In this document: positions 53,070 to 62,892 of the stretch, in pieces
How positions within the stretch are numbered: the stretch's first letter is position 1
Layout: every line of letters starts with the position of its first letter
NCBI GenBank assembly: GCA_018806915.1
Contig: JAGKQI010000073.1
Span: forward strand, 1 to 64,000
Direction of reading: 5' to 3'
DNA from: Phytophthora colocasiae
Lineage: Eukaryota; Oomycota; Peronosporomycetes; Peronosporales; Peronosporaceae
Length of the DNA: 64,000 nt
The notes under the pieces: generated by a model
Database searches by the model: none
What the model was told of the DNA's origin: nothing
Seen by the model: only the letters and a program-made list of their open reading frames with translations
Position numbers and translations under genes: made by a program

Positions 53070-53477
53070 GATCATCTGGTACTGACGAGCTCGCTGAAAC
53101 AGAGGCCCAACCATTGTAGACGTTTGTACTGCGGTCGAGAAGTTGGTGAGGAATCCTTCGTAGCCTGTGGGAACGGAGTTCATTTTGGAAAGCGAATTTG
53201 GAAGTGAGGGACCTCATATCAGAGAACGCGTTGACAGCACAATACAGTGCTGGGACAGCACAACAAACGTGTGGCAGCACAGCGAATGCGTGTCATCATA
53301 GCAACTTGTGGTAATAACGGAGTAAATTGTACGGGCTGTGCAATGCAGTTGTTTTTTACGAACTAGAGTCAGTTCGTTTTGAAGAGCCAACCAGCGGTCC
53401 CCACAGGCTCGCGTCAGCAACCACATTTGATAGGCTGTTAAAGGACAACATACACTTGAAAAAGCACCCGAGCGATC

Positions 53478-53987
53478 ATGCCGAAACGCGTTGATTGGCG
53501 TGAGAAGGCCGTGGAGATCGACTCGGTCCTCGCCGAGAAGGTTCTGGCAGAGCTAAAGTCGCAAGACGTGAGTCATAGCCAAACGATGGCGTGTTCATTG
53601 TGCCCGGACGCCCTGCACAAGATGCGATATCGTCTTCTGAAGTGCAGCTCTACTCCGTGCGAGGAGGCCAGTGTGGAGGCGTGTTCTTGGAGGGGGAAGA
53701 CGCTTACATGTCTGGAGACCGGTGTACAGTCAATCTTCGACTTTGGTGAGCACACGAGCTGTGTCAGCTCCCCCAAAAAGAAGCGCTTAACCCCTGTGCA
53801 GAAAGCCTTTTGCATGGAGATGGCTACACACCACCACCTGCGGCCTCTGAGAATTTGGAATGCCCTAGCTAGGAAGTTTGTCATGCCTTTAGAAGCTGTG
53901 CCATCCCTCAGTACCAATTCACCAATGTACACGCGAGGCAACTGTAAAATCTCCTCGCGTATCGATCTAAAGACATCCAGCACTTAG
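53478..53987 (+). pseudogene. Zinc-finger N-terminal fragment, probably of a MULE-type transposase
   Basis: ATG at 53478 (MPKRVDWREKAVEIDSVLAE). CSLCPDALHKMRYRLLKCSS then CSWRGKTLTC and FGEHTSC give a FLYWCH/zinc-finger-like pattern, followed by KKKRLTPVQKAFCMEMATHH and LRPLRIWNALARKF. I associate this order with the N-terminus of oomycete Mutator-like transposases, from memory and not verified. The frame deteriorates after residue 145 and no transposase core follows, so it is truncated by about 54000. Confidence 0.45.
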
Positions 53988-54074
53988 ACAAATAGCGTTC
54001 CTCATATTTAGACTCCTCCTATGCTAACAACACGTGTCCACGCATTAGATCCATGTGAGTGTTTGGTCTTACTC

Positions 54075-55697
54075 CTACACCTTAGAGTTTTGCATGGCGT
54101 CATCGCCCGAGGCCTCCCAGCAAGTATCACACATACAGGTGAACCACGTTTCATCGCCGTAATGCACTGTGATCTGGGCGCCGGCCTTCACGTCCTTTAG
54201 CATGCGCACAAGCACCTTCACATCAACTCCATTACGCACCTCCACGAACGTAGCATTGGGGTCGCAGGAATGACTAATGAAACGCATGATTGACCCGCAT
54301 TGCAACGCATCCACGTACACGTATTTCTTCCGCACAGATTTGGTATGCATCAGCAAAGTGTAGCCACTGTTTTGTTTGACAGCCACTGGCGGCTGTCCAG
54401 GCACAACAGCATCGTATTCGCTCAATTCACCCGTGTATTCACCCACAATATCGCCCACGTCCATATCGGCGGTCGTGTACACGCTCAGGCCCACTCGTTC
54501 AGTGTTGAACAGTTTGAGGGTCTCTCGTACACGTGGCGTGTTGCTGCATAGGGCCCCCAGCTTACATGAGCTTGGCGTACAGAAGACAGCGGCGACGGCG
54601 TTGTCGCACGTGTCGATGAAGCAGTCACCTTCGCAGCGACACTCGCCGAAGTCCCCCAAGTCCGGAAACACAATCCCATGTGAAACACTGGTTTCGATCC
54701 GCTGCACACCCTCCGGCCACGGAACTTCTGCGTGAGCGAATCTCGGATCGTGGACTGCCGGACTGTACGCCTTCCTTCTTTCATGTAGATCAACCAATCG
54801 CAGCCTAACAGTGGTCATCGCAAGAAGGTTCTTCATCTTTAGTGCAGTAACCGTGTGCGCGTGGTGAATTTGGGTTCCGCTGCGGGTGACCGCACACTTC
54901 CGTTGATCACGGCGCTTGCGTGACCGGCTGACATGCCATTCGCCTGCTCGGCGTTTCTTCTGGTGCCTGATCCGGGCGCGAGCATAACGATTCGGGATGC
55001 TGCTCAGGTACTCCTTAGCGTCCAGAAGCTCATCGTCCGTTGGAGTCGGTCCAGGCTCTAAAACATCACCACTGTCAGATGCTGTATCAGACGACGTCAC
55101 TAAATCGATCACAATGCACTTACGCGTTGCCGATACGTCGGATTCCTCGCTCCTATTAGACGTAGAATCTTCATTGCCACCGGTATTGCTGCAGCTGCAC
55201 CCGCTGAGATGCGTTACGGAGGTGCTGGACGTCTTTGCGATGGCCAATGGTGGCAGCGTTTCACTATCTCCAGCTCTGATCGTCCCTGCACTGTCTCGCG
55301 CGGATACCTCGCGTCGGGACGTAAGTACTTGATGGGCTGAATCAAATGCCCCGCGAACAATAGCTGCCAGCGCTAAATTGAGAGTGCTGGACTTGGTTGG
55401 TGCATCGAACGTTCCTTCAACGAGCTTGTACGTCCTGAGTTTCCGCCACTTGGCAGTGTTAGGCTCCACACTCTTACCCGAAATGTCTGCTGTCCTGCGC
55501 ATTATATTGTCCAGCGGGAGGAGCTCTTCCGTATTCAAACGCACTGGGTACAGACCGTCTTGGTTGTCGATCCGTACGACCACGGCAGATCGGTGTCCTC
55601 GCTTGTCACCACACACAAACGCTCGAGAAAAATACTCGATCTCATCGCCAGCTCTAAGGGTCTCCTCAGGCAGCTCTGCTGCAGACAGTCCCGGCAT
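54075..55697 (-). CDS. SET-domain protein (predicted lysine methyltransferase)
   Basis: About 540 codons from the first ATG at 55697 (MPGLSAAELPEETLRA); the phase is open further upstream, so an earlier exon is possible. The N-terminus (GDEIEYFSRAFVCGDKRGHR) looks like a small beta-barrel reader. A disordered Ser/Asp/Glu-rich middle carries basic runs (RIRHQKKRRAGEWHVSRSRK). Then a pre-SET-like Cys cluster (CRCEGDCFIDTC, CTPSSCKLGALCSN) and the SET domain: VGLSVYTTADMDVGDIVGEY, MRFISHSCDPNATF (the NHSC/NxxF cofactor and knot motif) and VHYGDETWFTCMCDTC (post-SET). Complete and unbroken. The substrate cannot be told. Confidence 0.85.
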   Translation of the reverse strand: MPGLSAAELPEETLRAGDEIEYFSRAFVCGDKRGHRSAVVVRIDNQDGLYPVRLNTEELLPLDNIMRRTADISGKSVEPNTAKWRKLRTYKLVEGTFDAPTKSSTLNLALAAIVRGAFDSAHQVLTSRREVSARDSAGTIRAGDSETLPPLAIAKTSSTSVTHLSGCSCSNTGGNEDSTSNRSEESDVSATRKCIVIDLVTSSDTASDSGDVLEPGPTPTDDELLDAKEYLSSIPNRYARARIRHQKKRRAGEWHVSRSRKRRDQRKCAVTRSGTQIHHAHTVTALKMKNLLAMTTVRLRLVDLHERRKAYSPAVHDPRFAHAEVPWPEGVQRIETSVSHGIVFPDLGDFGECRCEGDCFIDTCDNAVAAVFCTPSSCKLGALCSNTPRVRETLKLFNTERVGLSVYTTADMDVGDIVGEYTGELSEYDAVVPGQPPVAVKQNSGYTLLMHTKSVRKKYVYVDALQCGSIMRFISHSCDPNATFVEVRNGVDVKVLVRMLKDVKAGAQITVHYGDETWFTCMCDTCWEASGDDAMQNSKV

Positions 55698-56447
55698 CTT
55701 CACTTTGCGGGTGCTGGGCGTCCACGTGTTTGATGCGGCGATTAATACGAGGGTGGCCGACGAGAAGTGAGCCCTGCTCGGTGGTCATCGCACGAAATGT
55801 AGCGTGGACCACACATTCCTTTGTACATTCAGCGCACCTTCAGGCCACATCTTAGCTGCATGTTTATGACCTGCGACGCAGCCAGGGTTGTGATCTGCAC
55901 GACAAGGCCAGTGCACAAAGTGCACTGGCCTTGTCGTTTTGTGTTCAAATCCTATCAGGATGTGTTGTGTTGGTCAGATTTTGAAATGTGTTTATAACGT
56001 TTTCTCCTCATATCACGTGCAAGGCTGACTAAGAATGACTACACTCTGTGGTCATCACATAACTGATGACCACGTTCGTCTCATTCCTTATGATCTGTTG
56101 GTCAATTAGTAACAATTATCACTAGAGAGGCCAAATTCAACCTGGTTGGCGTACAAGCCTTATCGTGAAAATACTGTGCCTATCTAGTCTAGAAGCGATG
56201 GGTCTGCAAAAAATATCCTTACAGCTGGGCAAACAAACACCCGATGAGTGAGTTCTCTGTCCGATGGTCATAATCATCGTGTTGTTGAGATTAGCCAACG
56301 ATAACCTGTTGATGGCGCGACCGAAGGCTAATACGGTACTGTAAAGCCCACATAGAGGACCCCTTCAAGCTCCTGAAGAACAAAGTTTGACCAGGCCTTC
56401 CAGCCACGTGAGCACGTTCATTTCCCAATTCGACACCAACAACGCAA
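55698..56447. other. Intergenic with a strong hairpin
   Basis: About 750 bp between the SET gene and the intact bZIP, divergently transcribed. Contains the 17-bp-stem hairpin at 55899-55937 and a small inverted repeat GTGGTCAT/ATGACCAC at about 56050-56076. No gene is seen. Confidence 0.5.
55899..55937. repeat. Perfect 17-bp inverted repeat with 5-nt loop
   Basis: ACGACAAGGCCAGTGCA, loop CAAAG, then the exact complement TGCACTGGCCTTGTCGT. Possible transposon-end hairpin (Helitron-like), RNA hairpin or fold-back scar. No accompanying ends were identified. Confidence 0.85.
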
Positions 56448-57410
56448 ATGCCTACCTTCCAAGACTTTAACCAGTCCCCTTCGATGTCGATGATGGTTGG
56501 GCCTCTATTCGAGCGAGCCCGACACAACAACTCCCAGTCCCCACCAGGGAACTACTTCCCGGAGGGGAATCTCTACACTGCTCCTCACCACATCATCGTC
56601 AACGACCCCACCACGCGGAAATGCCCCAAGAACGCAAGCGCCAGCAGCAAACAGAAGCGACTGAAGACGGCTCGACGTCGCGAGCAGTGTCGCATCAACC
56701 AAGCTCGTTACCGACTCAAGCAAGACCGAAAGGGAGACCTCCTCAACGAGGCGGTCTGCAAGCTGAAGGAGGAGATCCCGTTGCTGGAGATGCAACGAGA
56801 CCGCATTCTCTTCGGTGCCAAACAGAGCGTCTTCAATGTGGTTGTTGAGTACTTGTCTCTCTTTCGCCATGGAGTCTGGTCGCTTCATCAGCCCCTGCGA
56901 AGGGGAGCCTGTTCGAGGCGATATGCTCAAAACGCGGAAGCTCAGCAACAACTTGTGTTTCTACGATCCTCCTTTGCGTCGGATGTCAGTGTTGGTGATC
57001 GATACGGGGTTGACGCTCTCGTTGAGCAGTGGCAGCGCTATTCAGAGTACTTCGGAGACTTGCACTTCCAGCTGGAGCACATGGAGGAACCCGTGAAGAA
57101 CCTCGTCGTTGTCTCTGCGTCATTGACTGTGACGGTGACGGAATCTACACTGACAAACGTGTTGGTGCACCAAGAGGACAGCGAGCTGAGTCACAAACTG
57201 CTCGGGCGGCGTATGCTTCTCCCTTGTTCGCTCTTGTTTGAGTGGGATGAAGTTACCTCTCACGTGACACGGCTGGACATGACGGTGGACTTCTTTACAC
57301 CAATTTGCCGAGTGCTGGGGTCGCTCAAAGATGCAGCATTTGTTCTCAGTCGAGCTCTCATCACGCGAGACAGTGTGGTCGGGAAATTTTCATCCACCAC
57401 AACCCGGTGA
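56448..57410 (+). CDS. bZIP transcription factor, intact
   Basis: 320 codons, ATG at 56448 (MPTFQDFNQSPSMSMMVGPL). Basic region at about residues 77-93: RREQCRINQARYRLKQ. Aligned to the bZIP consensus N-x2-AA-x2-S/C-R, the Cys stands at the usual Asn; this Cys variant has been reported for Phytophthora bZIPs. A short zipper follows (LLNEAVCKLKEEIPLLEMQR). A conserved C-terminal module (VVVEYLSLFRHGVW, QQQLVFLRSSFASDVSVGDR, LLGRRMLLPCSLLFEWD) is shared with the split bZIP. Nuclear, DNA-binding; targets unknown. Intact, so it could partly cover for the disrupted paralogue. Confidence 0.9.
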   Translation: MPTFQDFNQSPSMSMMVGPLFERARHNNSQSPPGNYFPEGNLYTAPHHIIVNDPTTRKCPKNASASSKQKRLKTARRREQCRINQARYRLKQDRKGDLLNEAVCKLKEEIPLLEMQRDRILFGAKQSVFNVVVEYLSLFRHGVWSLHQPLRRGACSRRYAQNAEAQQQLVFLRSSFASDVSVGDRYGVDALVEQWQRYSEYFGDLHFQLEHMEEPVKNLVVVSASLTVTVTESTLTNVLVHQEDSELSHKLLGRRMLLPCSLLFEWDEVTSHVTRLDMTVDFFTPICRVLGSLKDAAFVLSRALITRDSVVGKFSSTTTR

Positions 57411-57446
57411 ATACATTTTGTGTATGGTGAATACATTTTGTGTATG
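57407..57446. repeat. 20-bp tandem duplication at the bZIP stop codon
   Basis: GGTGAATACATTTTGTGTAT is present twice in a row; the first copy contains the bZIP TGA stop. Confidence 0.85.
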
Positions 57447-58156
57447 GCCAGCTAATAAGCTTAGCAATTTGTGACAGATTATGGGGAAACCACGTGGTGA
57501 TGTCAAGTAGCGCGATCGGAGATTTCCACCACCAGGTATGTATCATCGCGCAATCAGAGATGCCCTACGGAAATCCTGATAAGTTTACCTGTAGTTGCTG
57601 CAAGGTTCGGGTGAGTGGCTGCCTCCATTTTGTATTCCTACGGCGTTGGTTGAGGTGGCTAAAGTTTCAGCCTGAAACACAGGCGAGTACCGGTGTCCTG
57701 TCATGTTAAATGACCATCCTCCTTCGACTTCCAGCACTTACATTTTCATGAGTGCACCCGAACATGTGAGCAGGGGCTTCAAGACCGCATGGGCACATCT
57801 AGACTAGCAGGGGAAACAGCAAAAGCGCAGTGAGGAGGAGGCCAAGGGCAAGGTTGTCGAAGAGCTACCCGTTCGTTGACGTGAGCTACTCATCCGGTTG
57901 ACGGCGCCAGCTCATTTCGAATGACTCACGCTCGAGAGGCGACGAACCTGTACGTCACCGACGCATCTCGAGGGTACCGGCCAGATGGAAGAACGCGACT
58001 CCAACGGAGCCTCTCCGTCGTGGCAAATAGCTGCCGTGCAGCAACTTGTCTAACGATAAAACCTCTATTCCTCCTACTTGCCTCCGTGAATAGGTACCTA
58101 CAGAACCGGAAGTCCCGCGTCAATGTAGACGTGATGACGGGACTCGCTTCCGCAAA
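57447..58156. other. No gene seen; breakpoint-proximal DNA
   Basis: Short frames only. At 58108-58152 an imperfect inverted repeat (GGAAGTCCCG... CGGGACTCGCTTCC) directly precedes the start of homology with the GTPase gene. Confidence 0.4.
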
Positions 58157-59104
58157 ATAACTCTTGCCTGTCGACTGCTTTCCCATCGAAGTGATCAAGA
58201 TGCAGCGTCCTTGCCATGACTCAAGCAATGGAGATAGAAGACCGAATCGAATTGAACGAGCAATGTCAACAGCTTGCACGTTCTGGGACTGGGTATTCAT
58301 CTGCTGCGCTTTACCGTTCGTCATGACCGTCAGCGAGTTCGATTCAGCTCGGCAAATTTGAATAGGAACGAATGTGACCAGCTTCTGCAGAAAAACTCGA
58401 ACTGGTTGCGCAGCAACCTCGTCATGGACGTCAAAGCTCAAATCTGTCGCCAAATCCATTCCCCCCAAAGGTTTATTCAGTTTGCGAAGATCACGCATCA
58501 TGGCCTGGAAGAAGTATCGGCAGCATTCTTCATTATCCCTAGTGAGTGAAGAGGAACATGCCACACGCACTGTCAGCGCTGCTGGGCCGTCATTAACGCC
58601 CTGAATTAATCCACGGACTGGGAACTTCTCGTACGTGTGGTAAAAAGCTCGAAGCCAATGATCGATTTCGCCATTGGATTCACTCTTATTCCCATTGACC
58701 GAGTGCTCTTTCGAGTGCTGTATGCGGAACGACTCGCTTCGTACAGTCACAGCTAGGCGCAAGACGCATAACTTCTTCCTCTTCGCATCAACTGCGAATA
58801 ATAAGTCGTCAAAGCACTGGACGGATACCCCATTCGAGCGGAGCTTCATATCTCCTACATTATTCACCGGAACTTTACGAAAATCCTCACTGGCCAAATA
58901 GTTCGACTTCTTCCTGTTCCTCGGCTGAGTTTTCGGCTTCTCGGGGAGCTACAAAGCCCAACACGGTGGAATCAGCAGTCGTGAACAGTGAACTACCATT
59001 TGGCTGAGATCCTGACGACATCATCTGCACTGCTCGTGACGTTTGTTGATTTTTCAGATTCAACGATTGAATCAATCCATTCACGTCAGTTGCATACAGA
59101 GTCC

Positions 59105-60021
59105 ATGATGAAGAGCAGTAGAAACGACTGGTTCTTTTGGAGAAGAGGCTGGAAGGAGTGGAAGAGAACAAAAAGATGATCAAGAAGATGGAGAAGCTGT
59201 TGAGTTTAAGTGAAGAAAACACTCGATTGACTCGACAGTTGACGCAGGTGGCTACGAGATTGCAGATTCGGGATTTACGGGAGAAATGGAAAATGTCGGT
59301 AACGGAGAACCAGGACGAACAGGGACGAATCCGAGTGGATCTCAACAATTTCGCAGATAAATTAGCGGATCTGGACGGACTTCTTCTACTTTCCTACTCA
59401 TATCGAAGAACTTATTTTCCGTATATGAGAATCTCTTTCCGTATATGAGAATCTCATATACGGAAAATAAGTTCTTCGATATGAGTAGGAAAGTAGAAGA
59501 AGTGGAGGCAGCAGTAGTAACACCGAGCTATCCACCGCCGCCACCACTGGAACTTCCTAGGGATTTCGTACGACAAGGAGAGCTTGAAGGCATTCATGAC
59601 GCATTGTGCCGTATTGACTGGGATTTCACAGCTGTAGACGTGGATATCTCTTCTATCAAGAAGAATGCAGACTCTCGCGGAGTTCAACAGGACAAGCACT
59701 TTGAATGGAGGCTGCAGGAACTGAGCACGCAGCTGTTTGATGCTCTTAGCCACTATTCTCGAATGCACGACACCGAGATCAGCCGAATGAAGGGCGCCGT
59801 CTTTGACTTGCAAAGCGAGAACTAGGGATTCGGGCAGAGGATGAGGCGAGTGGAAGATGACGTTCAGCACACTCGAGCACTGCTGACTACCGGCAGAACA
59901 AACTCCCATTGCTACCAACGACGCCACCACCGCCGACAAACAATCGGAACCGTCGTGATCGTCCCTCGCGTTACGATCCAGCTCCAGATACTCGCGATAT
60001 CCCAGAGCCACCACCCCAGGA
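59105..60021 (+). pseudogene. Unrelated coiled-coil gene fragment inserted in the GTPase duplicate
   Basis: Plus-strand frames read LEKRLEGVEENKKMIKKMEK, LSLSEENTRLTRQLTQVATR, then after the palindrome NKFFDMSRKVEEVEAAVVTP, QDKHFEWRLQELSTQLFDAL and ISRMKGAVFDLQSEN*. The last part is Pro/Arg-rich in another frame. It looks like one coiled-coil protein fragment, opposite to the host gene. It lacks LTRs, TIRs and any transposase. The host sequence resumes directly (CCTCTGAAATGAGCACG) with about a 12-bp loss. Function unknown. Confidence 0.6.
59379..59503. repeat. Near-perfect palindrome, 52-bp arms, 21-bp spacer
   Basis: The left arm (59379-59430) starts ACTTCTTCTACTTTCC and the right arm (59452-59503) is its exact reverse complement ending GGAAAGTAGAAGAAGT. 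The spacer repeats part of the arm (CTTTCCGTATATGAGAA). Confidence 0.92.
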
Positions 60022-62424
60022 CCTCTGAAATGAGCACGGGAAGTTTCAGCGACGTTCGTAGCGACAGCTCCACGCGTTTATACAGCTCAAGCGAGTCAAA
60101 TCGTTCGTTGAATCGGTAAATTCCTACCCGACCGCCTTCTTCGACAAACGCAAGGACCCTCTCGTGGACATTGAAGTCGCACAACGATGCAGGTCTACCG
60201 AAAGAGCGTTTAAAAGTCATAGTCCCGTTTTGGCTGGAAAACCATGATTGATTAAGCGGGAAGTTAACCCGCTCCACCAATGTGCCCTCCGAAGACGTCG
60301 TCACCAACACTACACAGTGATTCTTAATGGTAAAGGCTTTTAGGAGATTTGCACCTGCTTCCAAGCGATACGTCCCCAACTCCGCTGGGGGAAAGGTTTC
60401 ATCGTCGTTCCGAGTCAGCTTGAAAACTTTCAACTGGTTTGTTGCTGGTTTTCAGTGCTCCTTCTCGCAATTGCAATAGATTTCCATCCCATGCATTCCA
60501 CGAATGCGTGGACGCACTGTAGTCGTGAGGCCATGTTCATGCTGCTCTTTCCAAACCCGAAGCAGACCACAGAAAGCTTTGGAGATGAGTTTGTTTTTGT
60601 CATCTTCGCATGATCTACGCAGTGAAGTCTCCGTTTCCTTACTGGATTTATCCAACATCACATTTTCAGCGATGGTCAAGACATTTTCCACGGCATTGAA
60701 CCAAACTTGACTTACTTCCATCAGTGGACCAGCCATACACTCGCGGAATGCATCAGAAAGGAGTTTGGGCTCGTGTTCGTGGGACTTCCAAAATCCATTA
60801 ACCGTCTTCCACGCTCGACCCAACAACCATTCGCTGTTCGTAGCAACCTTTTCCTCGGACACCGCGAAATCACCCAAAAATGATGTCAGAGCTTCAGTTG
60901 CCTGTGCAGAATCAGCAAAATGCTGTTCGCGAAATGTTGCTGCCAAAAATTTAATGTTGTTCTTTAGTCGGAGCGGCAACGTCAATTTCACTTTCGTGGC
61001 TGCATCAACTTCACTCCAAATGCTTCTGTTTGACTGAACAGCTTGCACGATCGTGTGAAGCTTCTTGAAAGCTGGATCCAACTTTGCCGTCTCGAACAGC
61101 GTGTCCAGGTTGAACAAGTTCTCGATGTGACTTAGTAGCTCCGCGCGATGGCCCTCGATCTCCATTTTTACTTGGTCTTTTGATTGTTCGATCGCAGCCT
61201 GGAGACTGTTACCAAGCATATCGTCTACCTTCTTCAGCTCTGCCTCAGGCCATCGACCAGTGCTCTTCAGCAAGATATCTCGAAAAGGGCGACGATCTGT
61301 CCTGTTAAACTCAACGTACAGATTGCGCTGCTTCGACTCGTCGACCAACCAGGCTGCAAACTCTTCCACGTTGTCAAATCTGGCAGTGGATTGCTTAGTC
61401 CATTTTGTTTCTGGGGCTGGTTCCAGCACAGAAAATGCTGGGTAGCTTCCCTTCAAAAGTTCAAGATTTTGAGTCGATGAAATTCTTGGAAGCCGAAGGT
61501 TGCCCATTGCTTTATACTCGACTGCATCCTTCTGCTCTTCTTGCCGCTCGACGTGAAAGGCGACTGAAAATGACCTCCAAGCATCCAAATTGTTCGAATT
61601 CATTGACTGCACAGTTCGTTCAAGAAGATCAACGTCCTCAGCAGACAAGCAGCACACCATGTTGGGGCTCAGGCACGTCAGGAATCGGAGAACATACGTC
61701 GCAGTATCACGCAGTCGAGCCTTCCGGAACAAATGATCTTGGATCCAACCAAACAGCACCAAGACATTATCGTTACCCTGCTGAGCCACGCAGTAAATTC
61801 CCTGGTCATCAGTCTTCAAGTTCGCTTCCATCCCGTCCGACCAGCAGTGCCGCTTATTCAGCTCATCTTTCACAGCACCTTGCATCCCGAACAGAGACAC
61901 CACTTTGATACCTTCACTCTCGCTCTCCTCGTTCGCCCGGAATATTTCTTTACGGAGAAACAACACGAAGTCGTCGTCAAATTCACTTGCCTCCAGCATT
62001 TCCATCTTAAAGTCTTTGGGGTTGATAGACGACAGCATTCCCAGTCGACAGCTCAGTCGCATCACCTCCAGCTCCTCCAGCACAGGCTTGAGAACTTCAA
62101 CATCATTTTGTACCTCAGGTACTAGGCTCAACAGCCGAAAGCAGTCGGAGCTGATGAGCTTCTTGTTGGCCACGAGACCAACGCGCATGGTTCGAATCCT
62201 TCTTCTTTTTCTTGGTCACTTGTTGCCTCCAGAGAATTTTGAAGAATGATCGGCAACCTACGAAAGAGTGATGACCGCGGAACTTTTAAGTATTTTGAAA
62301 ACTGGGACCTGCCGCTAGCACGCATGTTGTGAATTTCCAACAGTAGCTGGAATTTGACAGTTGATGACTATGAACAGTTGGAAAGGATATGAATTAGAGG
62401 AGCAAAACTTTCGCTATGTTCTTC

Positions 62425-62892
62425 CTAACGGTTGAGCTGCATGAAAAGGGCCTTACCTTCGCGTACAATATTGATATTCAGACACGTTTGGTTGACACTT
62501 GATCCTTTTCGCATCGCGTACAGTTGGTTCGTTCGTAAAGCGTGACTCAACCGCTCGAAAGCTTCTTGTACAATTTTCTCCATCGCCAACTTCAGCTCTT
62601 CCTCCAAAGGAACTCGCTCACATGATGCCCATTGATTAGTCAGAGATTCCTCCAGGACGCTGAGCACTCGATCGACGCCCGCAATCCAATCAGGGGCCAT
62701 CAGAGTGAGAGGCTTGGAAAGTTGATCGCGAAATGGCTCTGGCAATTCACTCAAACCGGGGAGATCCGGGATGGGAAAGGTACCAACACTTGCCACAATG
62801 GACAACCCGACTGGAAGTGCCTTCTTGTTACGGGGGAACGCTGTATACTGCTCAGCGAACATCGTCAGCAATTGCATCGCTTCGTTGGCAGA
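62425..62892 (-). pseudogene. Truncated duplicate of the short GTPase-paralogue gene
   Basis: Matches 36794-37260 with a handful of substitutions (FRDQLSKPLTLMAPDW versus FRDQLAKPLTLMVPDW). The 5' part is cut at 62892 by the new LTR element. It is the upstream end of the same segmental duplication as 58157-62424. Confidence 0.85.

Larger units (their letters stand above)
52664..53183 (-). pseudogene. Split bZIP gene, N-terminal half
   Basis: ATG at 53183 (MNSVPTGYEGFLTNFSTAVQ) followed by MVGPLFQRARQ, shared with the intact bZIP (MVGPLFERARH). Then come two 37-residue repeats (IEDFHKSTGRTAF...DRSVRSTTQRS), and the basic region RREQCRVNQARYR is cut by element 2. Length 520 nt here plus 797 nt at 37950-38746 equals 1317 nt, exactly 439 codons with the stop. 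Only the retroelement and one target duplication interrupt the frame. The element's insertion should abolish the factor. Confidence 0.9.
58157..62892 (-). pseudogene. Partial, broken duplicate of the GTPase-vWA-RING locus
   Basis: Copies 33421 to about 37260 of the first locus at high identity. It holds the N-terminal frame (60452-62188, ATG at 62188), the propeller-like part (58887-60433 in pieces) and the region up to the GTPase G1 motif, where homology stops within GKQSTGKSY. Downstream GTPase, Cys-rich, vWA and RING parts are absent. Breaks: TGG to TGA after EKEH near 60452, a 917-bp insert at 59105-60021, and truncation by an LTR element at 62893. It cannot encode the full protein. It might give a truncated N-terminal product of 578 codons ending at the nonsense codon. 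Confidence 0.88.

Noticed and set aside
54300..55770. Plus-strand ORFs of 83-130 codons
   Set aside because: Antisense of the SET-domain gene; no motif.
56505..56951. Minus-strand 148-codon ORF
   Set aside because: Shadow of the intact bZIP gene.
59379..59503. Terminal inverted repeats of a MITE
   Set aside because: Arms are separated by only 21 bp, lie inside the insert rather than at its ends, and show no flanking duplication.
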